Below are positions 33,861-44,807 of a stretch of DNA of 64,000 bases, one piece after another (the first letter of the stretch is position 1; each line of letters opens with the position of its first letter). The position numbers were made by a program, and so were the translations under genes. This DNA comes from Diplolepis rosae (lineage: Eukaryota; Arthropoda; Insecta; Hymenoptera; Diplolepididae), in contig JAPYXD010000382.1 in the NCBI GenBank assembly GCA_030998225.1, positions 2,418,001 to 2,482,000 on the forward strand. Direction: 5' to 3'. Under the pieces are notes generated by a model, which was not told the DNA's origin, did no database searches, and saw only the letters and a list, made by a program, of their open reading frames with translations.

Positions 33861-34433
33861 AACGTTTGGTAAAATTTAGTTTGGTTTGGAAAATTTTTGA
33901 AGTCTAAGAAAATTTATAGTGTTAGTAAAATTTGTAAAGTTTTGTTTGATTTGTGAAGATTGTAGAATTTTTTAAAATTTTTTTTAGTTAGTTAAATTTT
34001 TTAAATTTGTAAGGGTTTTTTTTTAGTTGAACCAATTTTATTATTAGTGATTATTCACAAAATTACAATTTTTGGTCTATAATAAAGTAGAATGAAGCAT
34101 TTATTCCTTTTGTAAGAAATTAGGATTGAAATTTTGTAGCTGGAAATATACGTAATTTGAAATTAAATTTCAGCAAAAGGAGACAAAACTTTGATCATTT
34201 TTCTTTAAAATTATGATTTCCAATGTTTTTTATTGAGATTTACCTTATACTAGAAACAAAAGAAGGAAAGAGAGAAAGAAATAGAAGATTGTAGGAAAAT
34301 TTCCGAAATATTTTTTGAATTTTGAAGATTCTGACTTTGTATGAAGATCAGAGGAAAAACAAAATTAAGTAAAGATAGGATGAGTTTTTCAAATTTCGGA
34401 AAAATTTCCTTATAAAAAGGACTGACAAAAGTA

Positions 34434-34450
34434 TCCCTCCGGGGCCTCCA
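34434..34450 (-). other. candidate primer-binding site of element D (tRNA-Thr type?)
   Basis: The plus strand reads TCCCTCCGGGGCCTCCA, so the minus strand begins TGGAGGCCCCGG. Read as a tRNA 3' end it gives CCA, discriminator U and a CGGGGCC acceptor strand, most like tRNA-Thr. It is 13 bases away from the LTR, an unusually long gap, but a 10-base gap is also seen at 58339-58348 in a relative. Identity of the tRNA is uncertain. Confidence 0.4.
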
Positions 34451-34463
34451 ATAATTATTTGTG

Positions 34464-35535
34464 TGTAACGTCTAGGACGTTTTTTGAACTTATTTGAGCC
34501 TAGGAAATTAATCCTAATAGCTCGGGAAAAATTTGTCAATCCTTTTATCATGATTATGACTTAAATTCTAACACATGTTGGAAATTTTGTGGGATAAGGT
34601 TCAGAAAAATCGAACATCACTTTAAAAAGGAGCACTTCAGATGTCTTTACCTCAGGATTTGTTGGAAAGGAGAGAGTTTATTTCAAACATTTGAATCAAA
34701 AATATAAGTCACGATACCAGGATAGTTACTGGCACCCAGTGACTTATTTAAATTAAAATTAAAAAAGAAAAAAAATAATAGATAGGAGAAAAAGAGTGTA
34801 AGAAAGTTGAATTTGATGAGAATAATTTTATTTAACTTACTTTTTTTATTTGTTGATTCCTTAAGGTACAAAAATTTTTTAGATGAGATCGATGAAGCAC
34901 TTCGCTTTGAGAATTGTTGAATTTTATTTAGATTTCCGAACTTTACCGAATTACTAACGACTAGAATATATTTTTTTTTTATATTGAACTGAACTGAACT
35001 GAACTTGACTGAACTGAACTGAACTTGACTGAAATGTAGCTTTTAAAAGTTGTATATTTCGTCTGAGCTGAACTGAACTTTTTTATGTGCAGTGAGTTTT
35101 TATAAGATGCATTTCCTTCCCTTTCCATTCTTGTTTTTGGTAAGGTCGGGAGTGCCTATTTTTTTCTATTCGTTGGAAATATGTGTGAATAGAAACGCCC
35201 TTAGATTAAAAGTTCGATCAAAGTTTAGAGTGATTCACCGATTTCACGAGAAAGATTCTCGTAAATACATATTTTTTTCATTTCATCCTTTTATCGTTCA
35301 AAAATCTTAATGTACTCTAGCCCTTTAGATTATAGTATCTGTCGCTGTTCCTAATAGTAAGTCTAAGGTAAATAAAGATATGTGGGAGTTTCAAAGTACA
35401 TTTATAAATCTTATTTAAAAGCCGATATTTGGACTTGATCTTACTCTAAAATGTTAAAAATATTTACATAGACTTTAAGACATGAGGTAAGAGAAAGTTG
35501 TTACAGTTCAAGGGTCAGTTTCGCTGGACGTTACA
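34464..35535 (-). repeat. 5' LTR of element D
   Basis: 1072 bp, TGTAACGTC to GACGTTACA, nearly identical to the 3' LTR. One extra 20-bp block in the GAACT-type microsatellite (about 34985-35030) explains most of the length difference. Transcription would run leftward. Confidence 0.93.
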
Positions 35536-36197
35536 GTAACTCATAAGTACAAATTGTGAAATTTCTTTCCATATATATAAGTTTATAAGAAGATGAAGTT
35601 GAAATAAACAAATTCAACAAAAAGAAATGTCTCTTTTTGCGACAATGATATTTTTGTAAAATATATGAAATAAAAAATTACAAAGTTTTCATGAAGTTGC
35701 TTTGAAATATAAATTTATTTGATTTTATCATTGTTATCCTACACGTGAGTTGTTTTCAAATTTTTCAAATCTCTTAATTTCCACTTAAACTTCACATAGA
35801 CTTCAGGGAAAGAATTTCACAATTATGCTGATAAGTTCCTACAATTATACAGAAATTGAGTTTCAAAATGGGCACAAAGACTGCGAGATATTTATTATTT
35901 TGGATATTATTTCAAATTTATGAAAGCAATTAAATTTGCTCCTTTTTTCAATATCTTATTTAAAACATAACAAAATAACTTCATCTTCTTATTCATTTAC
36001 GCACAGTTTAGAAAGCTTTCAATTTATGAAAGCCAGAAAATTTTATCTTAAATATAATTAAAATCACAAGAACTTTCGAAATTATTGAAAAATAGGTGTA
36101 CGAATACTTCTTACACTCACTGTATATGCTATGAAAATATGAATTTCCATATTAAAAAAAAAGCTAAATTTAGCGGCGATGCGATTGCTGGGCGTTT

Positions 36198-36940
36198 TAA
36201 CTTATATTTAATCTTCAATATATTTTTTTTTATTTACTCTTATTAGAACCATGAATACAATAAACAAAACACGATAAAATTCAGAAGATTTAAACAGTAT
36301 CATTAATGTTTTAAACTCATCATTAATGGCTTTATAATTAATAAACTTATATACTTTACTTCTTAATGATATTTCAATTTTTTTTTTATACACTTTGTTA
36401 TAAAATCTACCCTGTCTTCTCAATATGCGCATTTTCTTTTACTTAAATGCAAAATTATAAACGCATTGAATAATACTTTTTAAATAAAGAAACTTAAAAT
36501 TACACACTCCTTTTTATTTAAGAAACGAAATTAGTATTAAAATATAATGTACTATCAAGATTTTTCATCCAATTGTTTCTCATAATTAAAACTTTTCTAC
36601 TAATGAAGCCTAAAAATAATATAGGAAAATAGTGCATACGTTTTAAGAAAGCACAGCAGAAAAGATTTTTCGCTTTCGACTTCACTTTTAGTCTACAATT
36701 CAGGAATAAAGTATGTTCAATGAAAGTTTGAAGTTTCAACCGAGAATCTCAAACATTATTTGATATAAAAGTTCTGTATTAAATATTATTAACTTTTCTA
36801 CTTAGTCCTTTTTATATCCGTTTCTTTGTTACCTCAACACATAATTATGAACAATATGAAATACTTTTTGAACATTAAAACCCTTAAACTCACAAAGCAT
36901 TCTTTTTTTCAATGAACAGATACACACTCAAAATTTGCAA
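36198..36940. other. EnSpm-like element internal sequence, no gene
   Basis: AT-rich stretch between the inverted-repeat element and the stop codon of the BEN gene. ORFs of 73-74 codons show no family features. It probably holds the 3' untranslated region of the BEN gene. Confidence 0.4.
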
Positions 36941-39900
36941 TTAAAACTGAGAGAAAGGTATGATATTCTCTGCGTCTTGTATACTTAAAGGATCTACATT
37001 ATGAACATTATCTGAGTCATTTTGAGCATCTGATTTATCAGGATTATCTTTCGATGCATATGAAAAACATCCATCTTCGTTTCTACATTTGTAAAAATGG
37101 AATGCATACTCCGCAGTTTCATCGTTCTTTTTCTTGTCATTTTTCTCCTTTACTGTGTTTTCACCTTGGGATAAACAATTTTCACTTTCACTATCAGACG
37201 ACGGTTCGTTTTGAATGCGCCTAAGAATTGCTTCATCAATTTCCTTGGAGCTATCTTTACCTTTTTTTTCTTGCCTTTCAGCACCTTCTTCCAAACTTTC
37301 TGAAACAACTACCTCAAGACTCTTTTTTACAATTTCTTCATTGTGTGGTTTTCTGCTGAGTGATGAAATTACTTTTTCAGCTAGATCCAATATATCCGGC
37401 GGAATATCCGAATCACTAGCATTTTCATTACTCTGTTTCTCCTTATGAGTTCTAACCTTATTTTCATTAGCAAATGGTTTTGTCTGTTTTTTGCCTACAA
37501 AATATATAAATTTAATGTATCACGATAATAAATAATTTTCACAACATTCGGAACAATATAAGACACCATTTTTTTTATTACTCACTTCGACTATCACCTT
37601 TCATATCCTCAATTTTCTTGCGAATATAATCGCAGGTGTTTTCAGCTTCGATTTCTGCTTGCAATGTACTGTTTTTCTTTTCAACCGTTAACCACCATTT
37701 ATAAAAATCTAAAGCCAAATAAATGGATAACGTATTAAAATAATAATAAATATGAAGTAAGTCATTATATTATTGAAAAATCTCTCGTTGATGAAAAAAA
37801 ATGGTTAGCACCTTTAATTGCAAAAACTGTTTTTGGGTCCAGTTGATTTTCAGGCTTCTTTTGCTGTTTATTCCTGTTGCTTCCTCTTCCTGAAATTGTG
37901 CAGGCCAATAGAATCTTTTCACCGAAGACCGCAACAGCTATGTTTTTAAGAAACATTGAATGGGTGGTAATATTAGACATTGCTAAGTAGTATGTACTTC
38001 GAGCCATCCAAACTCCCCGTCCTATGTGAATCTGGTGAAAAAAAATATTCATAAGAAGTAACCCTGTTCGCGAAAATTTGTTTCGTTATAAAGAAATAAC
38101 AAAATGAACACTCTTCACAGCTAATAATGTCATTAATTACATAAAAAATACTCACTTGTGAACCGTCTTTTTTAACGAAACCAGATGGCAGGTATTCCAT
38201 TTCTTCCGTAGTGTGACAGGGAACGTTGTTCTGTTGATCCAAAAGAGCTGCCCAAAAGAAAAAATACCTGTTAATATTGTATAAAAATATATCCATTGGA
38301 AGAAAATATTTTATTTTTTTTGTTACCTTTCATCTCATGACAGTTGTTAATGCAACTTTTTTGTAACTCTATGTTGAGATCTTCTAACACTTTAAGTTTA
38401 TTGTTTACTTTTTCTAAATTTTTTTGCATTTCCTTAGTCTCTTGGGTTTTCTTCTCTAATTCGTCTTTTAAAATTTTAATCTCGTTCTGCAAAGATTGGG
38501 CTCTTTGAATGTGATTTACAATTCTGTCATTTCTTTTCTTTTCTTCTTCCGAATAACCAGGCAAATTCGAAATGTTAGTTATTTCAACGCTTGTCTTTTT
38601 CATATTGTCTTTCGTACAGCTCACTTTTTTGTCTTTCATATTTTGCTGCGTTTCTTGACACTTTTTTGATGATTGAAAAATAACATCGTCAACTGAAATA
38701 GCTTCCATTAATGTAGGCGAACTATTTGTCACCTGTTTGAGAGGCAACCTTTTTTTATCTGAACTGATAGGAGAATCCTTCTTTGTTTTCAGTGTATCTA
38801 TTAATTCTTTTTGAGTGAACATTTTATTTTTCTTACATTGCGAGGCGTCTGTATTTTCGTTTATTACTGTCTTTGGAGGTGGAATCACAGTGTCCAGTTT
38901 TGTCGATATCTTCATTGAACTATTGATTTTTGCCTTATTAGATGTCGTTTCCTTTTAAAAAAAATGTTACAAATGATTAGAGTAAACTCTAGATTCGTAC
39001 TTATGTTTCAGGTCATGTATCAAATGCAAATGCCTACGTTGATACTAGCCAAAGTACGAACTTATTAAGATATCAACTTTGTAGGAATTTAGAGCTGATG
39101 CATGGCTGGCCATGTATCACTTACCCCATTCGTACCTTACCAACACTTCTTTTTCGCCCTGTGAATTTCTACATGAATTGAGATATCAAGTTGAAACTTT
39201 GGGAAATGAAGTAAAAAGCACTAAAGAACGTTTATCTTGGCTTAAATATCTATAATAATAAATTCATTTTTGAAAAAACTTTTTTCTAATTATAAAAATT
39301 GAAGACCAAATAAACGTTACTCAGTGCTTTTAATTTAATTTCTGAAAGTTTTAACTCGATATTTTAATTTTTGTAGAAATGTGAAGGGCGAAAAAAATGT
39401 TGGTTAGGTAGGGATCGGATAAGTAATACATGGACTTAAGTATGCAAATTGAGTAATCGTATGTATTATGAATTAAATATTAAATTTTATTAATCATTTA
39501 TAAGATAATTTACCACATAACATTCATCATCAGTGCTATCGTTCGGCGAAGGCAGAAGATTTACAACTTCGTCAAGTTTTGTTCTTTTACACTTTAAATT
39601 TTTGAGTCTCATTTCTAAGTTCCGCTTAACTCTTTGTATTTGGTCGATCTGAAATGAAACGTGTATATTCTGTTTTACATAATTCGAATTGCCGGTATTG
39701 AAATGTAAGGGGGTAAAACTCCAGGTCACTTCCCACTTTTTTCCCTTAATTGCAGAAATTAGTTCTAGTCAATGAAATGAAAAAAAAGTACGGCCTTGAA
39801 AATAAAAATTCTAAGTTAAATAACAAAATTATGCATTTGAAACCATCTGCATTTAGTACGATCGATTCTATACGCTTCTAATTTTAAATTCGAAATTTTG

Positions 39901-41066
39901 AAATTCTGTACCTAAAAAATTGCAGCATTTGAAATAAATTGCCATCGATTATTAAAAATTCTATAAAGAAGTATTTAAACTTATAGATGTAAAGTAAAAT
40001 TTCAGATTGAGGAAATAATTCTTAAGATACATAAAAGGTAACATTTTAAAATGGAACTTTTCAAAAGACAGTAATTTTAGATTTGAGGCACTGGAAAAGT
40101 AATCATTTAAAAATACTTAAAACTACCGCATTTTTAGGATTGAAAATCTTGCACATTTACAAGCTCGAAATTTGCATAGGTTAAGTTTAAATGTTTTGTA
40201 AAGATATATAAAAAATAAAACCCTGAACACTTCGTTTACAAGTAGAAAATTTTTAAATTAGAATTGTTAAATAGAAATTCATTCAACCATCTCAATATAC
40301 GTTTTATATGAAGTACTTTACTCATGATGAAAAAAAAAAATGTTCCCTTCATAAGAGTGCAACACTTTAAACAAATTTTAAATTGACAATATTTTATGAC
40401 GGAACCTTGTGCAATTGACTATTATAATTCCTGAAATTTATCCAAAAAAAACGTTATGTTCCAAAAATTTAAAAATATTGAAGCAACTTTTTTAATAATT
40501 TACATTCCACGTATTTCATATTGAACAGAATTTTCATTTGAAAAATGTAGAATTTATGTAGCATATTTAAGTTTAATTTTTTGAAGATTAACGTTGGGGA
40601 TCAACTACTACAAATCCTATTAACAAAATGCGAAAAATAACAAAGTAATTATAGGGTTAAGAAAGAAGAATTTTGCCTTGAAAAAAATACCTATAAAAAT
40701 ATACTACCTTTCCGGTTGCATTTTCTTTCTTTTTTGATTCTTCATCGTCTGTCGAATGTTCACTGAGAGATACAATTACTTTATCCGATGGAATACGGGT
40801 TCTACATTGTGTTAAAATAACCTCTAATTTTGCCTGGGAATCTGTCGAAGAAAAATGATAAATTATAATATTCTGGCGCACAACTTTTTTGTAAATATAA
40901 GTACAGTACTTATAATAGAAGAAAAAATAAAGAGCGAAATACGTACCTGCATAGGCAATAACGTTACAAAATTCATTCCTATTCGCGTGGCCTTCCAACT
41001 GAATAGGATATTTCTTTTCCACTTTATGACTTTCAATTTTGAACCGAGGCACATTTGATTGTTCCA
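36941..41066 (-). CDS. BEN-domain coiled-coil protein, eight exons, all in frame
   Basis: Exons (minus): 41066-40947, 40841-40708, 39648-39514, 38951-38327, 38247-38156, 38031-37812, 37708-37586 and 37494-36941. Every junction is GT-AG and every phase matches, giving about 667 codons and no internal stop. Exon 1 begins TG; an A at the end of an unidentified upstream exon would make ATG-GAA-CAA. Exon 4 has a long coiled coil (LQNEIKILKDELEKKTQETK). Exons 5-7 encode the BEN domain (IHIGRGVWMARSTYYLAM, LKNIAVAVFGEKILLACTIS, LDPKTVFAIK, FYKWWL), a sequence-specific DNA-binding fold. Exon 8 is acidic and Lys/Glu/Ser-rich. It is divergent from the transposase gene of the same element and probably shares its promoter region (41.07-42.06 kb). 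Role as terminal-repeat binder is inference. Confidence 0.75.
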
Positions 41067-41335
41067 CTGTTAAAAAACGTTTCGCGGAGCGAAGCCAAAT
41101 GTAGAGAAACAACATTGTAATAAACGAAATAAACTTGACGATGTATAACTGAAAAAGTGAGAATGGTGCAGTTCTTTTTTTTCACCTATTAGGTATTTCA
41201 GGTTGGCTGGGGGAAATTCAAGAAAGATGTATACGCCGGAAGCCAAACAACAATACAAATTCAATTGGACCAAATTTTATTGATTTATTCTCAATTTTAT
41301 TATTTAATTGAATAACTTTTGTAAAATAACAAATA

Positions 41336-41688
41336 CACTCCACGCTCCCTTATACGACGAGCTTCGGACCGAGAACTTTCCTTTATACGACGGCGCAAGG
41401 GGAACCCGCCTATTCCCTACTATTATGCAATATACTATTACATTACGAGGGATGAAGCACAGCGATTGCGCGAAGGCTGCATTCATACCCATTGAATCCA
41501 TTGTGTTTTGTTTCGAGTAATGCATATTATTTTCCATAGCAACTCTTTTGAGAATTTGATTTGATGTAACTATAGAGTGAAGGAGTGGTAATCGAGGGGA
41601 AAGACCTTCACGTTATATAGGGGAGCGGCAAATGGTCGTATAAGGGAGCGGGCGTATAGGAAAATGTCGTATTAGGGAGCGCGGAGTG
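41336..41688. mobile_element. 353-bp MITE between the two EnSpm genes, TA flanks
   Basis: The left end CACTCCACGCTCCCTTATAC and the right end GTCGTATTAGGGAGCGCGGA...GTG are inverted copies, with TA on both sides (41334-41335 and 41689-41690). Shorter copies of the terminal motif (TTTATACGACGG, GTCGTATAAGGGAGCG) recur inside, so the ends are themselves duplicated. No ORF. It sits in the shared upstream region of the two genes and may disturb their promoter. Confidence 0.85.
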
Positions 41689-41947
41689 TAATTTCTAAAT
41701 ACACTAAATAGTGACAAATGAATTTTTACGAAGTTAAAAAGAAAAATTGAAAAAAAGACTCAGTTCACTCAAGTTCACTGCTAACCCGTTCATAAGCTGT
41801 TGATCAAACCTGATAAAAACTGACATTTCGAAAATTGTTATAAATGTGACACATTAATTTGCTATTTCATATTCTCATTCCCATTTTTTAAAATAAAATT
41901 TTAAGCTACCTTTACTGTGAAAATTAGTTTCAACCTAAATAGTTAGT

Positions 41948-42057
41948 CTTGCAGGTAAGTGAATCGAGTAAATGTATTCCTATTTGAAAAATTTGCATAA
42001 AAAGCCCATCTATGAAGTTACATAATTATTTTAACAGAATATATTGTTCTGGTGATG
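41948..42057 (+). other. predicted intron in the 5' leader of the transposase gene
   Basis: GCAG|GTAAGTG near 41953 is a strong donor. TTTTAACAG near 42030-42038 is a fitting acceptor 25 bases before the ATG at 42063. This supports a plus-strand transcript starting near 41.7-41.95 kb. Confidence 0.45.
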
Positions 42058-42062
42058 TAAGA

Positions 42063-43847
42063 TGGACGAAAACAGAAAGAAATTAAATAAACGAATCCTG
42101 GATCCCAATTACAAAGCGACAATATTAAAGGAACGAAGTCGTCAAATTTGGAAACGAAGAAAGGCCAAATCTGCTGGAGAAAGTGAAATAAGTAACTGTT
42201 ATTAGTAATATTAATATTATACTTATTTATTTATTATAAAATCAAGTCTAACAATTTGAAGAATTAAAAAATCATTGTAATGAATAGTACTACCAAATTT
42301 TGAACATAAATTATACTAAGTAATAGCAGATTTAACAACTAACAAGAGTTGAACAAATTATAGAAAATTAATTTGATTAATTTATTTAATGTATTACTTA
42401 TTTAGATTATTTATTATTAAAATCTCTATAAAATTTCTCAGATTGTAAAATGTAAAAAAGGCAAACATTTTTAAATAACTTTAAAAAATCATTATAATTA
42501 TTTTAAAGAGACTTATTGATTACACTGGTCAATAAAATATTACCTATGTGTTCATGGAATGAGATATCCCTGACGAAAGTATCGGATTGAAATTCATTCC
42601 AAGCGAATCAGAACTTTTCCGAGCCATTCCGGAATCTGTTTCCGAACCATTCCAAGTCATTCCAAACCAATCTGAAAAACGTTTTGTATCTGGTTTGATG
42701 GAAAACGGTAAAAAATCAATCCGACTTAATCTGATTCAATTAAAGGCATCAATCCGAACCAATTTTTCAATCTGAATCAATCCGAGCTCGGATTAATTCA
42801 AATCAAGTTTTCAATCCGAATCAATCCGACCTTGGATTAATTTGTGTCACTGTTCAGTTGTGGGACTTATGGTACAAAATGTTGAAACCTGCACAAAGAA
42901 AGGAAATTGATCATCTTTTGCTTCTCATAAAACCTCCTCGAGAGACTCAGAGACGATATAGTATTTCTGAAAAAGCTTGGCTTTTTTATTATAGTGTTCC
43001 TATTTGTACTAGACTTTTGCCAGTCGAAATAATGGAACACTATGCTCTGTTCGTTAAGTCTATGTACACTTTATCAAAATCTGTCATATCTAAAAGCGAA
43101 ATTGATAAGTGCGAAGAAGATTTGATGAAATTTGTTGCTGAGTTCGAGATATTGTACGGCGCATCGGCAATGACTTTCAACGTGCATATTCTGTTGCACT
43201 TAGCAGAAAATGTACGATGCTCAGGTCCTCTGTGGGCGACTTCTGCTTTCCCGTTTGAAAGAAATATTTTCTATTTAAAACGAACTCTCATCGGTCCAAA
43301 AGGTGCTGAACAGCAAATAACTAAAAACTCTCTAAAACTTTTAGCCTACAAACACAAAAATCGTTCTTCTATTTTGCCCGATGTAGTAAATAACTATATT
43401 CAAAGTATTTTTGAATCGAAGAAATTTACTCAGAACGCAAAAACTGTTGGTCAAGTTACCTTCTTTCATGAATGCGGATCTGATGAGACTGAATTAGGAA
43501 CAAAAACATATCTAAAATGTATTTATGCCGATCAAGTGTATTGCAGCGTGAAGTACACTCGTTCGAAGTTTTTTGATGATCCCGTCATTCAGTTAAAAGG
43601 TGGACAATTGGTGCAAATTATTGATATATGTCTTCACGAAAACAAAACCTTTTACCTGAAAGTTTTACAGCTTAAATTCCAACAATTTCACGTTGGTGAA
43701 GAAACTATTTCTCATATATGGACAATAAAGGAAACTGCAGAATCCAATTTAATTTCCTTTCAAGAAATTGAGTCAAAAATTGTAAAAATAGATTTTCCAA
43801 CTGAAACATTTGTGTGTAAAATCCCGAACATTTTTGAAGAACAATAA
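42063..43847 (+). pseudogene. EnSpm-like transposase, N-terminal exon and DUF4218-type C-part; catalytic core missing
   Basis: Exon 1 (42063-42191, 43 codons) starts MDENRKKLNKRILDPNYK and is highly basic. The next exon starts at 42858 after TGTTCAG and is in phase. It has 329 codons: LWYKMLKPAQRKEIDHLLL, EHYALFVKSMYTLSKS, then the family signature FNVHILLHLAENVRCSGPLW and SAFPFERNIFYLKR, and a Lys-rich tail ending IPNIFEEQ. That signature is the animal version of the DUF4218 region C-terminal to the DDE core of CACTA transposases. The DDE core, some hundreds of residues, is absent; 42192-42857 holds repeats instead. AATAAA follows at 43891. Non-autonomous, though the C-part frame is intact. 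Confidence 0.65.
42192..42857. repeat. repeat-filled interval in the transposase gene
   Basis: 42315-42375 (AGTAATAGCAGATTTAACAA...) recurs at 56329-56389 with few changes. 42585-42840 holds a cluster of about ten CATTCC and CAATCCGA words (GAATCAATCCGAGCTCGGAT, AATCCGAATCAATCCGACC), which recall the GGATTGAGATGAATT start of the element's own left end. It could be subterminal-repeat material of a related element that replaced the catalytic part. Confidence 0.5.
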
Positions 43848-43850
43848 TAA

Positions 43851-44279
43851 TTGTAAATTACGAATCTTATAGCCAACATGTGTTTATCATTAATAAAACG
43901 ATATCATTTTCAAAAATATGGAGTTTCATTTATAAAAAAATAATCTCTTTACCTTAAAATTTTCTCAATTACGCAAATATTAACCCTTGAATTGGCAACT
44001 TATTTTACAGCAAATCATATATAAATATTTCTTGAAGTATACAATTTCTTTTTGTCACTGAATTCTCAACATATTTTATAAACTGTCATTTGAATATTTT
44101 TTAAACAGTTTTTCATTGTGAAATATATTACAAACCTTATTTTTAAGACTCTAACGTGGCCGAGATTTCAGAAAAATTTATTTTCTTACCTTATAATATT
44201 TTTTTCATGAATGAAATACTATACTTTTATTACACATATTATATATAATATTTCTATTTTATATAGACAATGCACTTAA
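43851..44279. other. 3' flank of the transposase gene
   Basis: AT-rich, polyadenylation signal AATAAA at 43891, no further gene. Confidence 0.4.
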
Positions 44280-44807
44280 ATAATAAATAATGCTTCGTGA
44301 TTTGAAGAGAATTCGAGCGTCGTTAACGCAACTATCACAAACTGAAATGAATAACTCGACATTCGCCCTCGCGAATGGGAGCGAATTCAAGTGTGGTTTA
44401 GCTGTCACGAATTGAAATGAATAAATCGACACACGATAAAGTTGGCCATCACTAATTGAAATGAATTCAAGGGTGACTTTTACTCTCTTGAATTAAGAAG
44501 AATTGTCAGGTGTGTAATCGTGTTCATCCTAACAAATTCAGACGAATTGGAATTTTAATTCGCCTCTCACGAATTAAAATGAAATGACTAATGCTTATAA
44601 TAACGCATGACGACATTTTCAAATGAATTGGCTCCCTTATACATTTCCAGGAGAATTCGCAAGAATAGGAGATTGAGAGATAAAATAACTTTTTCTCGAA
44701 TTGGCGCGAATTTACGTATTGCTTCAATTCGTAATTGTCAAAAAGCGAGATTTACAGAGCCCCTAGCGTATTCTTTTGAATTCTCCCCAATCAGTTTTTT
44801 TACTGGG
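44280..44807 (-). repeat. right terminus and subterminal repeats of the EnSpm-like element
   Basis: More than a dozen AATT-centred words in about 500 bases: GAGAATTCGAG, GCGAATTCAAGTGTGG, GAATTGAAATGAATAAATCG, TAATTGAAATGAATTCAAGG, TGAATTAAGAAGAATTGTC, CAGACGAATTGGAATTTTAA, AAATGAATTGGC and CGAATTGGCGCGAATT. The end CCCCAATCAGTTTTTTTACT-GGG is inverse to the left end. Confidence 0.75.

Larger units (their letters stand above)
31549..34463 (-). other. long leader of element D with simple and hairpin repeats
   Basis: 2.9 kb between the accessory ORF and the 5' LTR, with no gene. It holds a (TGTC)n microsatellite (31795-31821), four GAGCGCGAAGCGCGA-type hairpin words (32746-33037), and a degenerate array of TTTGGATAT...TTTTTATCC...TTTGAATTTAGTA units (about 33190-33860). 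A candidate primer-binding site lies near the LTR. Such a leader would hold packaging and splicing signals. Confidence 0.6.
21345..35535 (-). mobile_element. 14.2-kb nearly complete gypsy retrotransposon D with envelope
   Basis: It has two LTRs (21345-22396 and 34464-35535), each starting TGTAACGTC and ending GACGTTACA, and a 4-bp target duplication GTAA on both sides (21341-21344 and 35536-35539). Genes run on the minus strand: leader, spliced accessory ORF, gag, pol, envelope. By eye the LTRs differ at about 17 of 1050 aligned positions plus one 20-bp unit, so the insertion is fairly recent. Few lesions are present: one base lost and one stop in gag, one stop in pol, one stop and one frameshift in the envelope. 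Confidence 0.93.
20977..36197. mobile_element. TA-flanked long-inverted-repeat element, split by retrotransposon D
   Basis: The left arm 20977-21344 (AAGCGCCCAGTAATTGCC..., ACAGTGAACGTAAAAAGTAT, CATAAATTGAAAGCTCCCTG) is the reverse complement of the right arm down from 36197 (CTGGGCGTTT end). TA lies on both sides (20975-20976, 36198-36199). After removal of element D and one GTAA, the left arm continues at 35540 (CTCATAAGTACAAATTGTGA) exactly where the right arm does. Without D it is about 1 kb and has no ORF. It is a MITE-like element with arms of several hundred bases. Confidence 0.75.
20626..44807. mobile_element. EnSpm/CACTA-like DNA transposon with BEN-domain gene, hosting further insertions
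   Basis: Left end CCCAGTAAAAG and right end TTTTACTGGG are inverted repeats; the similarity continues with AAACTGATTGGGG and CCCCAATCAGTTT. The element interrupts the RT gene of gypsy B: flanks ATTT and TTTTCC fit a 2-3 base T duplication. Without the nested IR element (20977-36197) it is about 9 kb. It carries a partial DUF4218-type transposase (plus, 42063-43847) and a BEN-domain gene (minus, 41066-36941), divergently arranged, with AATT-rich subterminal repeats at both ends. That layout is typical of CACTA/EnSpm elements (two genes, subterminal repeats, 2-3 bp duplication). The superfamily call rests on the transposase resemblance and this layout. Confidence 0.7.

Noticed and set aside
42858..43847. 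Independent host gene of 329 codons
   Set aside because: The first codon is TTG after a splice acceptor, and the protein has the DUF4218-type transposase signature; it is the C-part of the transposase.
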